The position numbers and the translations under genes are program-made. The notes beneath the pieces are model-generated. The model was given only the letters and a program-made list of their open reading frames with translations. It was not told the DNA's origin and searched no databases. From positions 1,302,001-1,366,000 of the forward strand of contig NBBA01000003.1 in the NCBI GenBank assembly GCA_002794785.1: 64,000 nucleotides of DNA, read 5' to 3'. The stretch comes from Coniferiporia sulphurascens (Eukaryota > Basidiomycota > Agaricomycetes > Hymenochaetales > Hymenochaetaceae). Each line of letters starts with the position of its first letter. Position 1 is the stretch's first letter. Positions 59,412 to 64,000 of this stretch are shown here, in pieces.

Positions 59412-59998
59412 TTAGCCCTCTATCTCAAGTTCTGCCTGCCAGATGTCGCCACCCGTGTTGTATAGTGCTGTAAGTACAACATTGTTCATGGTGATCGCAC
59501 CGTGACCGACTCGCCACTGTACTCCACTTGTCGTCACGGGGAGAGCGCTGCATTTCTATAGTGCACGTGTGAGAAAGAGGAGCCTTCAGGGAGGTAGAGA
59601 GGGTGGAAATACCTCGACGAAGGACGCGATGTGACGCGAAGCAAGTATCGCCAAGTTCGCCATTGAGATCTGTGCACACTCGATGGTGGCTACCATGGAA
59701 GCAGACGAGTAACCGGGCCACTATTGAAGGGGAACGATAAGCAGCGATCAAGTCATAATATCGGAGATAGATGGCCCACGGAAAGATACAGCCTCATACA
59801 GCTGTGGCTCCGGATTGCGATGTCATTGGGCTGAGCCATGAGGTGCGCGCCTCCCGCGCTGAGCATGTCGCGTATGCGAAGGCCTGGGCGCTGACTACCC
59901 GCGTAATAGAACGCTATTGCGCCCACCGAAGGGCCCTGTGCGCCTTTGTACGGCTTCACCGGGAGCTTCGAGCGTGGGGCATTGTTTGCAGCGTACAT
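59412..59998 (-). CDS. Small unknown basidiomycete-type protein
   Basis: Three exons join in one frame. Exon 1 runs from the ATG at 59998 (MYAANNAPRSKLPVKPYKGA) and ends RSHSCMRLYLS. Exon 2 starts WPGYSSASMVATIECAQISM and ends SRHIASFVE. Exon 3 has SGVQWRVGHGAITMNNVVLT and ends ALYNTGGDIWQAELEIEG. Both introns have GT...AG ends. The product is about 155 residues. The pattern LYLxWxGY, a helix ending in HIASFVE, then a final W.AEL strand resembles a small family I have seen repeatedly in mushroom genomes, whose name I cannot give. No catalytic residues or membrane segments are evident. It lies in the same orientation as the DUF6699-like gene. Confidence 0.65.
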
Positions 59999-61698
59999 CT
60001 TGTAGTGCTTCGTAAAAAGATAGTTTGTAAAGAAAAACGGGAGCTGATTGGAACAGAGAGCGTGACAAGTCTAGTCTGTAGACGGATAACAAAGAAAACA
60101 CGAGGGCAATAGCAAGGGAAAGCAGGGGAAAGCGGAGGAAAGCAAGGGAACGTGAGTCTGGTCGCGCAGCGACTGTTCGAGATTGAAGAGGCAGAGGTGA
60201 ATGGAATGTGGAAGGAAGGCAGTCAAATGGCCACAGTACTTATAGTGCAATCCAAACTAGCGCCAGTTCCCCGACTAGTCAGGAGGAACATAGCGTGGCT
60301 TGAGTGCCACGACGTATCAAAGAGGAAAAGCTGGGACTCGGAGAGGGACGCAAGGTTGGAACACTAAGACATGTCGGACAAACAAGTGCAAACCAAACGT
60401 TTAACTTGTCGTCCCTGTTTGCACTTCCAAATTAGTAGCAGAATAGGTGGTGCCACACTCTCAGACAAAGGGGGTTAAGGCATGCGACAAGATACTCGTC
60501 GCGAATCGCTTGGATCTGATTGAAGTCCATTCATTATGGTGGCGGAAGGAGACGTTAGTACAAGAGCACAGCATCAAGCCAAACATAAGCAAAGACAGTT
60601 TTCGAATGTCGATGCAGTGCGGAGGACAACCTTCTTTCATCTCAAAGAAATCAAAGGTAGAACCAGTGGGTATGTTACCGCGAAATAAGCAGAGGTGCAC
60701 AAAGACAAAGGCTAAGCAAAGAAATGCGTTGAAACCCCAGGAAGGATAGCGGAATGTTGGATGTGTTTGAAAGAATGGAAGTGTTTTTTCTTCCTTTGTG
60801 GATGAGGCTCTCCGGGGACGTTGGGGCGGTGAGTCTGAGTTCCAAGTAAGTTCGTACCATGAGCGACCGCGGCGTTGATATAGTGGGTAGCCTCCCTAAA
60901 AGACGGCTGCTTGAAGTAAGAAATCCAATATATGGTTCCTGATGTATCTTGTCTTGCAGCGTTGAGGCAGGAAAAGTATGACAATGAGAGAAAACGAACA
61001 ATTAATACATAGCAGTGCGCGGATGCCACGCGCGATAGAAAACGTGACCTCATTCCCTTTTTGGGGGTGGACCGTTTTATCAATTTAATTAGCAGTCTGA
61101 ACTTAGCCCCGCTGCAACATTTTGTACCCATTCAAGGACAACAAGTACTAGTTACGCATAATTAAGTCAAATATTACGGGAGGATGGTAGATTAACGAAG
61201 GAGTCCATAGCAGTGAAAAAGGATGATGGCAATAAGGTCACCTAGAAAGCTGAACACCTTCGACTCGGGAAAACCCTCGCACCCGAGTCGGCCGAGCCGC
61301 CAAATGCTATGTGTCCCTGGCCCCACGGTGGTAAAAAAAAATTCATCACAGCCAACAGGGTTATGGGTGCCGTCAAACCTTAGGGGAATCAAATTTGCCG
61401 ATTTCCCCTTTGTGCTCTACCATCTATCATGAAGTCATTTACACTCTCCACAAATATATCTTTTAGCTACACGTAATAACGAGGGGTATACAAAGGGTAT
61501 ACAAGGCAATACACATACATCTGAATACAAGAATACAACAGCCGAGACTAAGAGAAAGTCGGTACCTTTTGCTACAAATAACATAATCACGCATGAGAGA
61601 TCACGTGCACAAACAAAAAACGGAAAGTAAAGAAGAAATTCAAGAAAGGCGATAACATAGCGATATTTCAGACATCATCCCGAAGATCCAGAGTCCGT
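59999..61698. other. Intergenic stretch without recognised genes
   Basis: About 1.7 kb upstream of the small unknown gene and downstream of the DUF6699-like gene. It contains the 10-base tandem repeat listed separately and, at about 61484-61504, two near-copies of GGGTATACAA. No coding exon chain or RNA gene is seen. Confidence 0.4.
60111..60150. repeat. Four-copy 10-base purine-rich tandem repeat
   Basis: Four exact-length 10-base units: agcaagggaa, agcaggggaa, agcggaggaa, agcaagggaa. The first and last units are identical and the middle two differ at one and two positions. It lies about 110 bases upstream of the small unknown gene on the - strand, where it would read as a pyrimidine tract of the kind common in fungal promoters. 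Confidence 0.85.
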
Positions 61699-62862
61699 TC
61701 AAGGAGAGGAAACACAAATGTACCACTCGTCGGGCTTTCCCTCTACCCGATTCAAGCCGAGGAAACGCGTCTGTCCGAGCAAACAATCTAAGCGCCTCAG
61801 CGCCTCTTCCTGGGTGTCGTTCTGCGAGTTAGCGCTCGTGCTGGCGCCAAAATGAGCAGGCATTGTCGAGCCCTGGATCTGATGAGAAGGGCTGTGGTAG
61901 GAGAGGACACGTCCCCTGTCTGGGTCAGTTCGCCGCATTGCTTTGTGAAGCTCCGACTTCGCGCGCCGCTCGTGGAAGGCACTAGCAATTGCGGTTTGCA
62001 ATCCCGGCGTATGAAGCGAGCCGAACCCTGCATACTCGGAGGCTGAGACGTACCGCTGGAGGTAGTGATAAACGCCGCGCAAGACGTGCAGAACGGTGAC
62101 AAACTCTGCCGCGTCCGAGGAGCTACGAGCGCGCATCGGAGAAAACGATGCTGAAGCCGACAGCCGGCGGGACTCAGCGCTGGCCTCACGCCCTGAAGCT
62201 CGGACGATCAAGGGGTCGTAAATCTTGTGTCCGACGCAATGAATCCGCATCTCGGTCTGAGGAGGGTTTGTTGCGGGTTCACGGAGTATTGATGTAGGCA
62301 TGGAAGCGAATCCAGAGCCACCATTAGCCGTGGCCATGTATACAGTTGTGGAAGTTGGCTCGTCGCCTACGTCCCAAACGATCGTTGGTACATGTGTGTC
62401 GCTTATGTGTACGAGGAGTGGGTGTAAAGCATAGGGGCGCGATGGGCCAGGGACTGTCGGAAAGACCGTCTTCTGTGGAGGGATGGGAAGAGGCGGAATG
62501 GTGCGGGGAAGACTGGATGGCCGGAATGGGTTGGACGAAGGGGACCCTCCAAGGGCCCAGGACGGAGCATCAGGACTCCTAACAAGCGGGAATTGCCCAT
62601 TGTTGTGAGGATGAGCGGCTACGCGGATTGTAAGAGGAGAAACGCGAGCATGTTGCTGTAAATAGTGATCTCCGAAATTGCGAAGGGATTGTCCATATGT
62701 TGACGGCGGGGTTGATGGAGGCGAAGAGTCATGAACCGAGTCATCATCGTCATTCGTTGACATCAGAGAAGGTAAGTGTGAAGGGGAGGGGGGGACGAAG
62801 GCGACATTGTCATCTTCGTCGACCGCTAAGCTATCAGACCAATGGACGCGCTTGTTGGACAT
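61699..62862 (-). CDS. DUF6699-like protein
   Basis: A 387-residue single-exon protein. The first in-frame ATG is at 62862 (MSNKRVHWSDSLAVDEDDNV). The N-terminal half is Ser/Pro-rich and probably disordered (PPLPIPPQKTVFPTVPGPSR). The C-terminal half fits the DUF6699 pattern common in basidiomycetes: YALHPLLVHISDTHVPTIVW, DVGDEPTSTTVYM, then LREPATNPPQTEMRIHC, DPLIVRASGREAS, VTVLHVLRGVYHYLQRYVSA and, at the end, LDCLLGQTRFLGLNR and DEWYICVSSP. The family has no known function. Neighbours do not suggest one. A TATA-like element lies about 115 bases upstream. Confidence 0.82.
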   Translation of the reverse strand: MSNKRVHWSDSLAVDEDDNVAFVPPSPSHLPSLMSTNDDDDSVHDSSPPSTPPSTYGQSLRNFGDHYLQQHARVSPLTIRVAAHPHNNGQFPLVRSPDAPSWALGGSPSSNPFRPSSLPRTIPPLPIPPQKTVFPTVPGPSRPYALHPLLVHISDTHVPTIVWDVGDEPTSTTVYMATANGGSGFASMPTSILREPATNPPQTEMRIHCVGHKIYDPLIVRASGREASAESRRLSASASFSPMRARSSSDAAEFVTVLHVLRGVYHYLQRYVSASEYAGFGSLHTPGLQTAIASAFHERRAKSELHKAMRRTDPDRGRVLSYHSPSHQIQGSTMPAHFGASTSANSQNDTQEEALRRLDCLLGQTRFLGLNRVEGKPDEWYICVSSP

Positions 62863-63696
62863 GACCAACCAGTGGTGCTGGCTGAAGTGGACGTTTAGAT
62901 TAGACAAGGACGGTCGGATATTTGTACGTCGGGGTAATTGTTTGAAAATGGAGTCATGGGCGGACTTCGAATGACTTATATATACACTGTGTACCACTAC
63001 GGCCTTTTGAGCAGAGGATTGCACACAAGGAAAGAGTGAATTCAACGGCAGCGTGCTGGGATGACTAGGACTCGGACCGCCTCGCTGATCCTCGCATAAT
63101 TTCGGCCACCATTACCTTTTTAAGAACCATCGGCTATTAGGTTTGATCAATATGAGAAAAGCTCTGCAGGCCGGTGCAATTTCTGCGCGGCAGATATCCA
63201 ATGGACTCAGACGCATCAATTGAGGAACCGATTCGGAAGAGTCGGGAGCAACAGAGCCACGATGTCCAGTTAGCAGCGCTAAAAATCAGGACCAAGTGAG
63301 ACCAAGTGAGATGTCCGCTAGCCGACCCCAGCCGGCGATGGAGCCATAGAAGAAGCATTAACACCAAGTCCAAAGTCTCCTATAAGGGTGACGCATCGCA
63401 TCTCACAGCCTTGCAGGGTGGTCGGAGATGGGAAGAGGGATATCGAGCCTCTGCGCCAGCCACGCGACTAGCAAAAATCCCGCGAGCCCTTTCATCATTC
63501 TGAGTCGCCGTTTCCTGGATCATTAGCTGAGCAAGACCGAAGCACACAATAGATTCTTAGAGCATGTATCTCATAAGTGATGGAGGTGTAAAAAAAGCGA
63601 ATACATGCATATCATGAGTGGAAAATTGCGACAGTCTCAGAGAGTCTCTTTCTTCCTCTGCCACACGCATCTCGCTAAACAGAAGGCCCAACTGGT
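62863..63696. other. Intergenic, DUF6699-like promoter and eL39 3' flank
   Basis: 834 bases between two genes that are both on the - strand. A direct repeat of gaccaagtga (two copies, about 63291-63310) is visible. No gene recognised. Confidence 0.35.
62975..62985 (-). promoter_or_regulatory. TATA box of the DUF6699-like gene
   Basis: GTATATATAAG on the - strand, about 115 bases before the ATG at 62862. Confidence 0.4.
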
Positions 63697-64000
63697 TTAA
63701 AGGTTGAGCTTCGTGCGCCTCCAGTGACGACGCTTTGCGTTGTACTGTGTGGACAAGAGATGTGAGGAAACGGCATCCTAACGAAACCAAACATGAAAGT
63801 CGACTGCTGGCGCACCTGGATCTTCGTGTCAGTTTTTAAGCGGAACCATTGGGGGATGGGGCTGCAAGGAAAAGGGTAAACCATCCATGTCGGCTGCAAA
63901 ACGTCGAGCGACGTTGAAGAAAGACGAACCGGTTCTGGCGGGCTGCCTTGGCCAGGATGCGCTTCGTACGGAAGGTCTTTTGAGAAGGCTGTATAAGGTG
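63697..64000 (-). CDS. RPL39: 60S ribosomal protein eL39, 5' end outside window
   Basis: eL39 is a 51-residue basic protein lining the ribosome exit tunnel. It is too small and too split to show as one frame. Read on the - strand, an acceptor (tatacag, just right of 63988) is followed by an exon giving PSQKTFRTKRILAKAARQNR. The next exon, after an intron, gives RPIPQWFRLKTDTKIQ. The last exon gives YNAKRRHWRRTKLNL with the stop at 63697-63699. These join in frame and match the family end to end except for the initiator Met. The Met must lie in a first exon to the right of 64000, probably the ATG alone or nearly so. The gene is partial only because the window stops. Confidence 0.93.

Noticed and set aside
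1..64000. CRISPR array, telomeric TTAGGG arrays, complete transposons, rRNA or a secondary-metabolite cluster
   Set aside because: None of the defining repeats, transposase motifs or core synthases (PKS, NRPS, terpene cyclase) was seen.

Overview
The window is nuclear DNA from a filamentous basidiomycete, most likely an Agaricomycete (mushroom or polypore type). Genes are dense and split by many introns of about 50-60 bases with GT...AG ends. Gene content is fungal: Ysh1/CPSF73, Ctf4, Get1, a Cdc24 with a C-terminal PB1 domain, a fused THI6 and a Zn2Cys6 regulator. Several families are, as far as I recall, basidiomycete-expanded (a DUF6699-like protein, a BTB/POZ protein, a protein with a degenerate Ulp1-like C-terminus). 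I see no bacterial operons, no CRISPR and no complete transposon. The species cannot be named from the sequence alone. Gene coordinates run from start codon to stop codon and include introns; exon joins were made by eye.

Layout, left to right. 1-0.97 kb: nothing recognised. 0.97-1.16 kb (+): a possible small hydrophobic protein. 1.1-4.1 kb (-): YSH1/CPSF73. 4.5-5.3 kb (+): unknown protein. 5.6-8.0 kb (-): TAPT1-family membrane protein. 8.4-10.0 kb (+): Mtf1-like mitochondrial transcription factor. 10.1-14.5 kb (-): CTF4/Mcl1/WDHD1. 15.2-19.3 kb (+): large low-complexity protein with a possible inactive Ulp1-like domain. 19.8-22.1 kb (+): THI6. 22.7-24.2 kb (-): phytanoyl-CoA dioxygenase family. 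24.8-28.3 kb (-): CDC24. 28.3-31.3 kb: gene-poor. 31.3-33.9 kb (+): Rap1-like telomere protein with a BRCT domain and three Myb-like repeats. 34.0-35.8 kb: gene-poor. 35.8-37.5 kb (-): secreted GH28 polygalacturonase. 37.5-40.3 kb: gene-poor. 40.3-41.5 kb (-): MND1. 41.9-43.7 kb (+): eIF5-mimic protein. 44.2-47.6 kb (-): Zn2Cys6 transcription factor. 47.9-48.6 kb (+): Ohr/OsmC. 48.8-50.8 kb (-): malate synthase. 51.2-52.0 kb (-): GET1. 53.6-54.6 kb (-): BTB/POZ protein. 55.1-57.9 kb (-): mitochondrial methionyl-tRNA synthetase. 58.1-59.0 kb (+): DENR/Tma22. 59.4-60.0 kb (-): small unknown protein. 61.7-62.9 kb (-): DUF6699-like protein. 63.7-64.0 kb (-): ribosomal protein eL39, whose start codon lies beyond the window.

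Most of this is ordinary chromosome: housekeeping genes with no shared pathway, often in divergent or convergent pairs. Some functional echoes exist but may be chance. Chromosome biology is covered by Ctf4, Rap1 and Mnd1; translation by the eIF5-mimic protein, DENR, MetRS and eL39. I found no gene cluster that is clearly a new system. The items most worth a second look are the Rap1-like protein with three Myb repeats, the possible Cys-less Ulp1-like protein, the two possible C-termini of the mitochondrial MetRS, and the small hydrophobic ORF antisense to the end of YSH1.
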